A program made the position numbers and the translations under genes. Of a stretch of DNA of 33,893 bases, positions 8,431-17,806 are shown piece by piece. The stretch covers positions 1,099,259 to 1,133,151 of the forward strand of contig RPFO01000138.1 of NCBI GenBank assembly GCA_009746045.1. The letters are read 5' to 3'. Source of the DNA: Mesostigma viride (Eukaryota > Streptophyta > Mesostigmatophyceae > Mesostigmatales > Mesostigmataceae). A model generated the notes under the pieces. It saw nothing but the letters and a program-made list of their open reading frames with translations. It had not been told where the DNA came from and did not search any database. How positions within the stretch are numbered: position 1 is the stretch's first letter; the number at the start of each line of letters is the position of its first letter.

Positions 8431-8860
8431 TTTACCACTTTTGTGCTCGTCGTGGTGTTCTTTTTACCACTTTGGCCACTTTTACCACTTTCACCACTTT
8501 TTATCACTTTTTACCACTTTTTACCACTTTTTACCACTTTTTACCACTTTTTACCACCGTTTTCCACCTTTTACCACTTTTACCACCTCCGTGGCCGTGT
8601 TTTAGGTGGTAAAAGTCGCTTTTTTAATCACTTTTAATCACTTTTTATCACTTTTTATCACTTTTTATCACTTTTTATCACTTTTTATCACTTTTTATCA
8701 CTTTTTATCACTTTTTACCACTTTTTATCACTTTTTACCACTTTATACCACCTTTTGGGTGGTTTTGGGTGGTAAAAAGTGATAAAAAGTGATAAAAAGT
8801 GATAAAAAGTGATAAAAAGTGATAAAAGTGGTATTTTTTACCACCCCTGAGTTCCTAGTG
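8431..8860 (+). mobile_element. Right end of a second CACTA element with TTTTTATCAC/TTTTTACCAC subterminal repeats
   Basis: A 10-bp motif (CTTTTTACCA, then CTTTTTATCA) is repeated about 25 times on the plus strand up to about 8750. It then appears about seven times in the opposite direction (GTGATAAAAA) up to 8830. The block ends with GAGTTCCTAGTG at 8849-8860. The two orientations can pair into a hairpin with arms of about 70 bp. No left end or transposase is visible, so this is either a truncated copy or an end belonging to a composite element. Confidence 0.7.
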
Positions 8861-9447
8861 AAGAGCTCCAGTGTCCTGATGGGTGCATGGCATGTCGAAA
8901 CAGCCAGTTCTGTGGACGTCAAAGGTGGAAAGTAACCTGGCAACGTCAAGGTTGTGCTCAGACCAGCTAGGTTCGGCTGCATGGGTGGCTGCGTTTGCGC
9001 TCAGGCGATCCGTGTTGGTTCGTACGGCACCTCGGGTATGAAAATACGCCGTATTCCACGGTACTGACGCTTTCGACCGCGTACGCCGTACGATTTTCAC
9101 TGTTTTTCACTTTGGACTTAGCCGATTTTGGAGGTCGTGGACGTGTCACGCGGTGGGGAGAGGCCCAGACCTGTCAGTGGTACTGAAATTGCTGAAATTG
9201 CAGCGAGTGCATAGCTACTTGCTAGTACACGCGTGACGGTGTGCCTTTCTACATTTTTTGACAGGATTTTTTATTCGCGGGAGAAAAGCTGCGAGGGGAC
9301 AGAGCATGCATGGCAGAATCATAAGGTTTAGGGACGTGTGCACTGCCAGAAAGACGCAGAAGAGTGAAGACGCAATTAAAGCAAATAGAGGGTGCCGGGT
9401 GCGCCGGTTCATGTATTGTGCGCTAGGCAATCCTAAAAGAGGCGACC
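8861..9447. other. Unassigned DNA, partly 5' flank of the hAT-like gene
   Basis: No gene is recognised. It includes an AT/CG-alternating patch (ATACGCCGTATTCC, CGTACGCCGTACG) at about 9045-9095, related to the TATACCGTA clusters further right. Confidence 0.5.
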
Positions 9448-10039
9448 ATGCCTAGAGTTCCAGTCGTCAAAAGGGGAGAGGAGTATCAATACCTCCACCT
9501 GATTGACGAGGTGGAAAAGACCGTGAGTGGGGAAGACGTGGTAGTCGGCCAGAGGTGGCCAGGCGTGCAAGCTGTGCGATTACAAGTTCGGCAGGCCTGG
9601 CAACTTTAGCAAGGATCGCGCTGTCGGCCATCTCGGCCACATCCCCAACAAGGGAGCCACATTTTGCCAGCAGTCTAGGAATGTAGAAGGCCTGATCGGG
9701 AGGCTTCAGGCGGCTGAGGCAGCCCGGTTGGAAAAGAAGGAGCAAAAGGCAGTGCTCGGTGCCCGCGTTGCCAAGGCCCTTCTGCCTGCCGCTGCCCCGG
9801 GTGCTGGCCCTTGTGGCTCTGGCAAGGCAGTGCAGAAGACGATTCCACAGTGCTTTTCCAATGCGCAGCTCCAGGAAGTCCGCCTTGCCCAGGCCTCTTT
9901 CTTTTACGAGAATGGCATTCCGTTTCACGTCGCCGCCAGTGCCTCGTACAAGAACATGATCGCGGCAGTGGCAAAGTATGGACCTGCCGCAGCAGTGAAG
10001 GTCAATTCTGGGTTCATTGCCAATGATTTTATTTCTTAG
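9448..10039 (+). pseudogene. hAT-like transposase N-terminus with BED-type zinc finger, frameshifted
   Basis: The ATG at 9448 has good context (gcgaccATGCC) and opens a frame ending in RWPGV near 9565. The adjacent frame continues with CKLC, then HLGHIPNKGATFC, which reads as a BED zinc finger, so a frame change of one base is needed at about 9560. Downstream are a charged coiled segment and RLAQASFFYENGIPFHVAASASYKNMI, the conserved block just before DUF659 in many hAT family transposases. A stop follows at 10037-10039, so the DUF659 and catalytic domains are absent. This is a truncated relic. A 40-nt GT-AG intron (9523-9562) could also join the frames but is unusually short. Confidence 0.62.
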
Positions 10040-10176
10040 GGATTCGTGGCATGCACTTGTTGTCATTGTGCAGCGAAGCTGCCATCTATAGTGCTATGAC
10101 ATCCTCTGCATCGAGGCTGCCAGAGCTCTGGGTGCATTATACCATTCAATCATGTATTATGTTGTCAATAATGCAT

Positions 10177-10185
10177 TGTAATAAA
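10177..10185 (+). promoter_or_regulatory. Poly(A) signals TGTAA / AATAAA after the hAT-like fragment
   Basis: TGTAA (10177-10181) overlaps AATAAA (10180-10185), 138 bp after the stop codon of the hAT-like fragment. This is a plausible mRNA 3' end. Confidence 0.4.
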
Positions 10186-10369
10186 AGAGACCGGTGTTAG
10201 ATGGTCAATAGTTTGCGTGTCCACAATATACAAATGTACTTGAAGGATGTATTGCAATGTCGATCTAAGTGTGGCAGGTGGCAAGTCACTGCCATTATGC
10301 TCATTAATGAATAGCAGAGAGCATAGTACATAGTAACATTTGTTGGATGCAGGGTCACACATCCTTAGA

Positions 10370-10560
10370 ATACCCCGTACTTTAAGCCTTGGCCTCAATA
10401 ATACCCCGTACTTTTTTAGCACAATTTCAAAAATACCCCGTATGCCGTACTGCGTGTTTTTTCGCGTATTTTTTACCCCTCGCAAAAATACCTGTATTTA
10501 TACAGTACGCAAGGGTTTTACCGAGTACCCCGTACTGCCGTACAGACCAACACGGCAGGC
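10370..10560. repeat. Interspersed ATACCCCGTACTT motif cluster
   Basis: At least four copies of ACCCCGTA(C/T) with T-rich spacers, at about 10371, 10401, 10433 and 10526, together with CGCGTATTTTTTACCCC. The cluster resembles the other CGTA/TATAC patches at 9045, 13150, 14460 and 15950. No gene is seen. Confidence 0.5.
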
Positions 10561-11164
10561 GATGCAGAAGGCGAGGCATAGGGGACTCGGCGCGGCGAAT
10601 ATTTTCCGCGCCAAAAAAATTCCGCGGTACCCCTCCGTACCGTGAAAAGTGGGTGCACGGTGCGCGCACCGCTTGCGGAAGTGGCCATGGCGACTGCTTT
10701 TACACGAAACGTGACAAATTGGCACGCGCAAGGCAGAAAACATGCTCGATTGTTGGAGAAGATTAGTTAATGATTCCACTTTATGGTGCCAGGGATGGTT
10801 GCGATCTGTAATGTCGCGGGCTTTTTTTCTTTACCATCGGCAGAGGGTTTGGACCTGAATGAATGCCGATGGCGAGGCATTAAGCCCGGGAGGGTTCGAG
10901 GCGACCACCAGTGCACAACTCAAGTGTCACCGCTGCCTGCCGGACCTGAGGGCGAAGCTGCAGCCGGAGCTGCAGCCGTATTTTCAGGGCTTAGCGCAGC
11001 CGCCAGGCTGCGTTGCGTGGAGGAGCGTTTGCTCGTCATATATTGCGTAATAGCTTCGGAAAATTATATCAGCATGTGCGTCTTAGAAAGACGAAGCGAT
11101 TGTGATATTCACAGCCGAATTTGGTGCCCAAACATGAAAGCTATGAGCTCGATCCGCTGTCCGG
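10561..11164. other. Unassigned DNA
   Basis: No recognised gene. A 63-codon frame at 10859-11050 has a CHRC and a Gln/Leu-rich stretch, but nothing ties it to a family. Confidence 0.4.
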
Positions 11165-11540
11165 TCAGCCATGGCTACCTTGTGGCTCGTGGCTCGTGGC
11201 AGCCTCGAGGCGCGAGCCCTCATACAGCCGGCGAATGGCAGCAAGAAACGCTGGGGGCACGCGGTCCAGAGCTAAGATGGCCCAAGGAGCCTCCCAGAGG
11301 ACCGTGTCGAAAGCCTTGATATAGTCAACAAAAATGAAGACCAGCGAAAAACCATCAGGGCAAATGCGACGCACTTCCTCCATCAATTAATAACCGGCGC
11401 GCCACAAATACAGCCATGACAGTGCATGTTACGACCACGACGGAAACCCATCTGAGACTAACCCAGGTATGGGTCCGGCGCGGCGCGGAGCCTGTGCAGC
11501 ATCATGCGCATGAAGACCTTCAGCACGCAATGTTAACTAT
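11165..11540 (-). pseudogene. LINE (non-LTR retrotransposon) reverse transcriptase fragment
   Basis: Reading on the minus strand, LKVFMRMMLHRLRAA and SQMGFRRGRNM appear first, then FIFVDYIKAFDTV (motif A of reverse transcriptases) and AAIRRLYEGSR. Stops separate the pieces. The same segments occur in the LINE copy at 30655-31700, so this belongs to the same family. Only domains 1 to A/B remain; the YADD motif is missing. Confidence 0.78.
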
Positions 11541-11564
11541 AGACAGAGATTGATGCCAATAACT

Positions 11565-11732
11565 TGTTGCATGATAACAGAAAAACTATATGCCCATCAT
11601 GCAGCCCGGCAGACCAAGCTGTGTTGCAGGGCCTAAGCTCCCAAGGTGCGAACAACTGCGACCCAGTGCAGTTAATGACTAATTTATCAAACTCGTTCTT
11701 GATCCCGTTGCCAGGGAGTCAGTCACGGTCGA
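11565..11732. other. Short flank left of the G-rich tract
   Basis: Nothing coding is recognised. GGGAGTCAGT occurs at 11714-11723 and again at the right border of the tract (13023-13032). Confidence 0.4.
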
Positions 11733-13027
11733 TGGATGGAAGGATGGATGGGCGGACGGACGGACGGATGGACGGAGGGATGGAGGGGGGAGGGGGGAGG
11801 GAGGGAGGGAGGGAGGGAGGAGGGAGGGAGGGAGGGAGGGAGGGAGGGAGGGAGGGAGGGAGGGAGGGAGGGAGGGAGGGAGGGAGGGAGGAGGGAGGGA
11901 GGGAGGGAGGGAGGGAGGGAGGGAGGGAGGGAGGGAGGGAGGAGGGAGGAGGGAGGGAGGGAGGGAGGGAGGGAGGGAGGGAGGAGGGAGGAGGGAGGGA
12001 GGGAGGGAGGGAGGGAGGGAGGGAGGGAGGAGGGAGGGAGGGAGGGAGGGAGGAGGGAGGGAGGGAGGGAGGAGGGAGGGAGGGAGGGAGGGAGGGAGGG
12101 AGGGAGGGAGGAGGAGGGAGGGAGGGAGGGAGGGAGGGAGGAGGGAGGGAGGGAGGGAGGAGGGAGGGAGGGAGGGAGGGAGGGAGGGAGGGAGGAGGGA
12201 GGGAGGGAGGGAGGGAGGGAGGGAGGAGGGAGGGAGGGAGGGAGGGAGGGAGGAGGGAGGGAGGGAGGGAGGGAGGGAGGGAGGGAGGGAGGGAGGGAGG
12301 AGGGAGGAGGGAGGGAGGGAGGGAGGGAGGAGGGAGGGAGGGAGGGAGGGAGGGAGGGAGGGAGGGAGGGAGGGAGGAGGGAGGGAGGAGGGAGGGAGGG
12401 AGGGAGGGAGGGAGGGAGGGAGGGAGGGAGGGAGGGAGGGAGGAGGGAGGGAGGGAGGGAGGGAGGGAGGGAGGGAGGGAGGAGGGAGGGAGGGAGGGAG
12501 GGAGGGAGGGAGGGAGGGAGGGAGGGAGGAGGAGGAGGGAGGGAGGAGGAGGGAGGGAGGGAGGGAGGGAGGGAGGGAGGAGGGAGGGAGGGAGGGAGGG
12601 AGGAGGGAGGAGGAGGGAGGGAGGGAGGGAGGGAGGGAGGGAGGGAGGAGGGAGGGAGGGAGGGAGGAGGGAGGGAGGGAGGGAGGAGGGAGGGAGGAGG
12701 GAGGGAGGGAGGGAGGGAGGAGGGAGGGAGGAGGGAGGGAGGGAGGGAGGGAGAGGGAGGGAGGGAGGAGGGAGGGAGGGAGGAGGGAGGGAGGGAGGAG
12801 GAGGGAGGAGGAGGAGGAGGGAGGGAGGGAGGGAGGGAGGAGGGAGGGAGGGAGGGAGGAGGGAGGAGGAGGGAGGGAGGGAGGGAGGGGAGGGAGGGAG
12901 GGAGGGAGGGAGGGAGGGAGGAGGAGGGAGGAGGGAGGGAGGGAGGGAGGGAGGAGAGGAGGAGGGAGGAGGGAGGGAGGGAGGGAGGGAGGGAGGGAGG
13001 GAGGGAGGGAGGGAGGGAGGGAGGGAG
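11733..13027 (+). repeat. 1.3-kb (GGGA)n microsatellite, G-quadruplex-prone
   Basis: It begins with GGAT/GGAC repeats (GATGGATGGAAGG, GGACGGACGG) and passes at about 11785 into almost pure GGGA repeats with scattered GGA units. The plus strand is nearly all purine, so it can form G-quadruplexes or triplexes. Long Gly/Arg/Glu or Pro/Ser/Leu frames over it are by-products of the repeat and are not called as genes. Confidence 0.97.
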
Positions 13028-13046
13028 TCAGTTCCAACTGACTCCC
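13023..13046. repeat. Inverted repeat at the right border of the GGGA tract
   Basis: Perfect 11-bp arms GGGAGTCAGTT (13023-13033) and its complement (13036-13046), separated by CC. Confidence 0.85.
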
Positions 13047-13139
13047 AAGGGTCCCGTGCCGCACATGAGCAGCAGAGAGAGTCATGATCACTGTACTGAA
13101 GCGGCCGAGGGCCGGAAACCCAAAATTTAGGTCGCCCGG

Positions 13140-13325
13140 CCTCGAATTCGCGCTAAAACACTTAGTTAGTACGCCAAAAAATATGGGCCAATACGCCGAA
13201 TAATAGTATGAAAAAGTACCACGGCCGTACTAAAAGTGCTTAATTCATACGGACGGCCATGTATGATTCGTATTATACCGTAACCGTATTATACCGTATC
13301 CTACGCCGTATAATGTAAAACTGAG
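13140..13325. repeat. AT-rich TATACCGTA cluster, left of degenerate frame
   Basis: Contains repeated CGTATTATACCGTA, TACGCCGAATAATA and CGGCCGTACT-type strings. A related patch at 14455-14540 lies on the other side of the frame at 13337-14459, so the two may be ends of one decayed element; I did not find a clean inverted repeat. Confidence 0.5.
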
Positions 13326-13336
13326 TCATCAGGCGG

Positions 13337-14459
13337 TTACCCCATCCATGGTGAACGGGGGGGCTCCCGAGGGGCGAGCGGTCGGGGAGAAAGGAACGGA
13401 ATCCTTGGGTGCAGGCACACCCGCAGCAACTGGTCATGTACGCGCCCTGGTCCTTGTAACACTCTGGGACCCGACGGAAACACGAGCGCGCATCCCGCAT
13501 ACTCCCGTGGGGGCCGCAGTTGGACCCTCACGTCCTTACTCCATTCCATCGCCAACACCTCCATGCATGCGGGGGCATCATCCGCGGCCCCATAGGCTAC
13601 CGTGCGACCGGTCAATGGCTGGATGTAGTCCCCCAACACCCACGGCGTCTCCCCCTCAGGTCTGTCTTCCATCCGGTTGGCCAGGGGTGCTGGCACGCCG
13701 GGCACCCGGGCCTCTCGAGCCATGTAGCGATCCGCAGGAGGGGCAGCCTCTGGAGCCGTCCCTGGCGACCGTACAGGGGCAGGACTCAGCAGCAACGGCT
13801 GATGCATGCTGAGTCGCGGGGCGAACTCTGGAGCCGTCCCCGGTTACCGCGCGGTGGCAGGACCAGCGAGCATGCTGACCCTTGGGACGGTCGTTGCTCC
13901 CGGTGGCTGCCCACCGCACTTTCCCAGGTCCGTCGGAAGTACGTAGATCCGAACCTCCGCGCGCGCACCCTGACGGACGCCCGCGTCGCGAGGCCGGACC
14001 CGGCGAGGTCGAGGTTCTTCCCGTGGGCGGCCGCCCTCGTCGGACCTCTCGCCCCGACCCGGAGGTAGCCGGTCGATGGAGATCTCCCAGCGGTGTCGAG
14101 CCATGTCCCGCGATGTACGACCAGCCAAGGGGGCCGGGACATATGGGTCTCGGGGCCCGGTAGGAACAGGTCGTCGTCCCCATCGGAGTCCTCCTCATCA
14201 CTGGGCCCTCCCCACCGCGGTCGTCGGCCTCATCCATCTCTAGAATGCGGTCAAGCGCCTGCCGGAGAGAGTACTGGCCCTGACTGCAGTACAAAGCGGG
14301 CCATGCAGTACGTGCCCCGTCCGGCACTAGGCCCCAGAAGTTACGCCGGAAGACCTGGCACCGGGCCGGCGCGACCAGCAAACTTTGTCCACGACTTATG
14401 CTGAGAATGAGTCGTGGGTAGGCCATGAGGGCTGACACCGTGACCGTGCAGAGTTCCAT
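13337..14459 (-). pseudogene. Degenerate protein-coding region, unrecognised
   Basis: On the minus strand the sense seems to jump between frames: MELCTVTVSALMAYPRLILS to MDEADDRGGEGP, then an acidic run (SDEEDSDGDDDLFLPGPE), then HRWEISIDRLPPGRGERSD to VRIYVLPTDLGK. After a stop at about 13844 it resumes with ADRYMAREARVPG and GDYIQPLTGRTVAYG. A Cys-rich piece (RRVPECYKDQGAY, SCCGCAC) appears in a third frame near 13430. The pattern suggests a decayed gene with several frameshifts, perhaps from a mobile element, but no domain was recognised. Confidence 0.35.
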
Positions 14460-14540
14460 TATACGTCATACGCGGTTATACGCACAGGGTCCGTATAGAG
14501 TATAATACGGTACATAGTACGTTATCGTACGTGACCACTA
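14455..14540. repeat. AT-rich TATACG/CGTATA cluster, right of degenerate frame
   Basis: Short patch with ATACGTCATACGCGG, GTATAGAGTATAATACGGTACA and GTACGTTATCGTACG, related in composition to 13140-13325 and 15945-16075. Confidence 0.45.
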
Positions 14541-14955
14541 GATTTGATGGTATTCAGGGCTTTTTCAACAGTTTCTCACTCACTGACATGTTTGTGACAC
14601 TAATAAGCATAGAATACACAGTTGGCGCACTGGCAGCCCTGCATATACAAGGTTCATGATTTTACTGTCGTTCAACAAAGCAATCATACACGCATGGAGT
14701 CTAGCATCTCTGGACTAAGGATAAAACATCGTACACACGCACGTTGAAGACACTTACCATGCAAAGAAATACTCATTCATGCAATATAAATAGTAGTAGG
14801 TAAATAAAGCATAAGCCGCCTGTGCATCCTGCAAATTGTTGCCCTTGGCAGTGAAAGCATATCAACTCTGCCTGACCCCTGCATGCCCGTTAGCAAAATC
14901 GCTTTACCTCCTTTTTGATAAAAAGGGCCAAGAAACAGGGGAAGAAATCGAGTTT
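14541..14955. other. Unassigned AT-rich DNA
   Basis: No gene or known repeat is seen. It would be the 3' flank of the possible minus-strand exon that ends at 14956. Confidence 0.4.
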
Positions 14956-15396
14956 CTACAATAAATGCTGCACAACCATGCCAATGTCTGACTTCCAGAA
15001 GGTTTGCACAGCTTTGCTACCATCGAGTATCAAAGAAAACTGCAGCCTGAGCATCACTGCAATGATGTCCGCAATTTACACTGCACAGGTCCGGTATGTG
15101 CTGCAGTCACGCTGCATTGAGAAATCGGCATCAACTTGGCTCATACGACCTATCCTGGAAACTGCCTGAGCAGCAAAGGTAATCCGCAATCTATCGTGGC
15201 AAATGGACCTTACATGAGCGGCCCTAGCTCTTAATATGTGTACAACAACGAAACCTTGCTGCACCACTGGAACCCCGGCCGTCGTGACGCTTTGCGGGTA
15301 TGGAATATTCGAGGCCTCGGATTCGTGAGTACACGATAAAGAATAGACACCTTCGCACGGGGCACCAGAAGCCATACAGTCTACAAGCCTATACAC
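14956..15396 (-). pseudogene. Possible 3' exon(s) of an unknown host gene with one in-frame stop
   Basis: One minus-strand frame runs from an ATG at 15396 to a TAG at 14956, broken only by a TAA at 15076-15078. The part after that stop (IADIIAVMLRLQFSLILDG, AVQTFWKSDIGM) looks like natural protein sequence, and the part just before it (RIGRMSQVDADFS) is plausible. It may be the end of a gene whose introns I cannot place, or a relic. No family was recognised. Confidence 0.25.
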
Positions 15397-15944
15397 CTGA
15401 CAACGATCTAAGAGCCCTATCTATAGCTGGCCTCAATCCTTACCACTGAAGGTGCCATGATGAAAGCCTGCCCCGTTTTCTGGCGCTTCTTAAACTGCAC
15501 ATCATCGTCATGACCAACCAAGGCCGCGATTCTTGATGACATCCGGCGAGAGTGCCTGCCACTTCAACAAATGTCGACATTCACGTAACTTTGCTAACCC
15601 TCCAGTTAACTAGTGTCCATATCTGAGCATGTCCGAGGCAAGGACCATCAAATTTTGCACGCCTCCTACCTACTTCCGAAGGGCCATGAGGAATAGAGTA
15701 CGCCCTCATACATTACTCTAACCCTTGCGCCTTGAAGTAGTTCTTGCACGCGTTATCAACCGTGGAGGTCATCTCAACATCTGAAGTAGGTACTTCAGAT
15801 CCGAAAGCCCCTCGATCTTCCGTTGACCTTATAGGACGGACCGGCTTTGTTTTTAGTGGCCATCCGTCATCCTGACGCATCGGGCACCAAAATCCTTACC
15901 CACCGGGCCGCGAAACCGTGCCGAAACCCGTGATATGCCCGCTT
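15397..15944. other. Unassigned DNA
   Basis: No coding frame or repeat that I can support. Confidence 0.4.
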
Positions 15945-16075
15945 ATGTGCTATTATTCGCCGTATTATACGGAAAAATACGCAAATCGTATAAAACGTAC
16001 GAAAATAAAACGCTCGACCTTGTATAATCCGTATTATACCGAATTATACCGTATCATACTACGCCGTATAGTGGA
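15945..16075. repeat. AT-rich TATACCGTA cluster
   Basis: Repeated CGTATTATAC, ATTATACCG, CGTATCATAC and CGTATAAAACGTACG, similar to the cluster at 13140-13325. It sits directly left of the hairpin at 16086. Confidence 0.55.
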
Positions 16076-16085
16076 ACTCTGCATG

Positions 16086-16140
16086 GCTGGCACCAAGCCC
16101 GCAGTCTGCATGCAGTGCAGACTGCGGGCTTGGTGCCAGC
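16086..16140. repeat. 25-bp perfect inverted repeat (hairpin) at the end of a LINE fragment
   Basis: Arms 16086-16110 and 16116-16140 are exact complements, with loop TGCAG. The right arm reads, on the minus strand, as LINE sequence also found at about 33000-33018 (GCTGGCACCAAGCCCGC), so the hairpin looks like a fold-back copy of the LINE fragment's end. Confidence 0.9.
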
Positions 16141-16149
16141 TAGCCTATG
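16116..16149 (-). mobile_element. LINE fragment, part separated from 29970-30575 by LTR element 1
   Basis: Joining 16149 to 29970 across LTR element 1 gives continuous similarity to the LINE copy at 32941-33018 (reverse orientation). The CTATG at 16145-16149 is the left target duplication. Confidence 0.75.
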
Positions 16150-16831
16150 TGTTGCGTGCCCGACCCTTGGAACGGGCGCAACAATGGAATAAATTATGTA
16201 TTTTGGCTTGTTGTCATAGTCCGTAGGACTTTGGGACCCATTTCGGGACTTAATTCGGGAATTGTCCCTTGGTCAGGACTTTTGTATGGAACTATGATAG
16301 TTTGTGTGATTCGGACCAGTTATTTTGGGCCTAGGTTGATATATGCGATCTTCTAGCCCGGGCCGGTGCAGTCGCGCCGCGCTGCGTACTTTATAGCTGG
16401 TTGAGATATTGTACTCATGCGTGGATTCTGTATAGCCTGGCGAGGGTCGATGTCGACCCGAGGATCTTGTGTGGACTGCATGTTTCTGAGTTCTCTGGAA
16501 GGTCGGCGCCATGTCGGCGCCTCTTGCCAGCTTGGTGGCAGACCTAGGTGAAATTGGTCCGAGGACGAGAGTTTCGTCCTCTTGGTTCGATGAATGTAAA
16601 GTGCGATGAAGCCTACACATTGAACCTGGGGCACTTATCCATTTGTAATTGGTCTTGCTAGCCATTATAAGTGTGTATTAAATAGCTTGGCATCAAGCCG
16701 CGGTGCCAGATATCTCACGACTCCAGTCGTGAAGCGCAATCTGCATTAGGCCACCTTGATTCTTCCTAATACCGGCACAGTTGATCTTTCGCGACGTAGC
16801 TCAGGCTAGGTGTCTGGGCTGGCACGTTACA
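16150..16831 (+). repeat. 5' LTR of element 1
   Basis: TGTTGC...GTTACA, matched by 29288-29964. The first 34 bases form a hairpin (TGTTGCG paired with CGCAACA). A second stem-loop (GAGGACGA/TCGTCCTC) lies at 16561-16581. TGTAA at 16595-16599 may be the poly(A) signal of the transcript. Confidence 0.95.
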
Positions 16832-16832
16832 C

Positions 16833-16848
16833 TGGTTATCGGAGGTTT
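16833..16848 (+). promoter_or_regulatory. Primer-binding-site candidate of element 1
   Basis: TGGTTATCGGAGG begins one base after the LTR end. TGGT would pair with a tRNA 3' ACCA. It resembles the initiator-Met site TGGTATCAGAG with one inserted base, so the tRNA identity is uncertain. Confidence 0.5.
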
Positions 16849-17090
16849 GTGTTGCTGGCTAGATTAGCTAACTCTCGCAGAGAGAGCTAGTGTCGCCAGC
16901 TAGGAAGACCAAGGCGGAGCTTGGTGTAGATAGAGGTTCCATTATTCAACGACCGCTGGACAGGTCGGCGGCAATCCCGCAAGGGATTCAACGACGACCT
17001 AGACGGCGAGCGGCCAGTAAGGAATACTCGGCGGGGTCAGCAGCGATCCCGTGGTGTTGGGCTGTCGACGGTGGCGGCTAAAGCCCCAGT
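16849..17090 (+). other. Leader of element 1, left part
   Basis: Noncoding. Contains ATTCAACGACC and GATTCAACGACGACC, which recur on the far side of the nested element (24359-24450). It ends with the left target duplication CCAGT (17086-17090). Confidence 0.6.
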
Positions 17091-17790
17091 TTTTACATCC
17101 CGGCTGACTGCCGGCTGCGAAAGATCTACACCTGATTCATAATAGACCATTATGAACAGTGGTCGCTATATTAATCTACGCAATCCACACCATGACTAGT
17201 ATGGACGATAACTAATCTAACATAATTAACCTGGCGCAGTTGACCCTGGCCGGTTCAAGCCCGATGTGTTGCAACCTCGTGGGAAGCTGGGCGAAATGCC
17301 TCCCGAGGTACATGTAGCATTTACGACAGGAATTCAGGACCATGCATTTCCTAAACCTGCGGGCGTGACCCAGCCGGAAAGAGAAAGAGATTAACTCAAT
17401 TCATTTCATTCATTCCGGGGGTGGCAATGGTGAACGTTCCCACACACTATTAACCTTGGCGGCTCACAGCGTTGCCAAGCAGTGCCAAGCAGCACTGCTT
17501 GGACGCATGGTCAACCGAGATCTCTAGGGCGAGCTACGGTTCACACGAATTGACCGTACGACCCAAAACGAATTATACTAGGTCCACGCACATTGACATG
17601 CTGCGCACCTACAGATAAACCAAAGTACCGAAAGTACTACAAAACCACTGAATAGCAAGTACAACGCCGTATGAACCGGCTGTACAAATAGTCCTAAATA
17701 GTCGAACACTAAGACTTCGCCTATTTCACATACATTGTTGCGCCAAACTGTCCACTAAAGGAACCTAATTAAATAGGCTTGGACGCAACA
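17091..17790 (-). repeat. 3' LTR of element 2
   Basis: 700 bp, matched by 23654-24353. On the minus strand it begins TGTTGCGTCCAAGCC and has a GGCGCAACAATG string about 45 bases in, the same start-proximal inverted motif as in element 1. Confidence 0.93.
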
Positions 17791-17806
17791 CTCCTCCCCC
17801 CTCTCT
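17791..17806 (-). promoter_or_regulatory. Polypurine tract of element 2
   Basis: On the minus strand AGAGAGGGGGGAGGAG directly abuts the LTR start TGTTGC, the same arrangement as in element 1 (GGGGAGGGGGAGGAG then TGTTGC). Confidence 0.8.

Noticed and set aside
8385-8982. Short frames rich in Phe/His/Tyr/Leu over the TTTTTACCAC array
   Set aside because: They are by-products of the simple repeat.
11564-13130. Long open frames on both strands over the GGGA tract (Gly/Arg/Glu or Pro/Ser/Leu repeats)
   Set aside because: All frames stay open only because the repeat contains no stop codon; there is no non-repetitive protein sequence beyond the tract.
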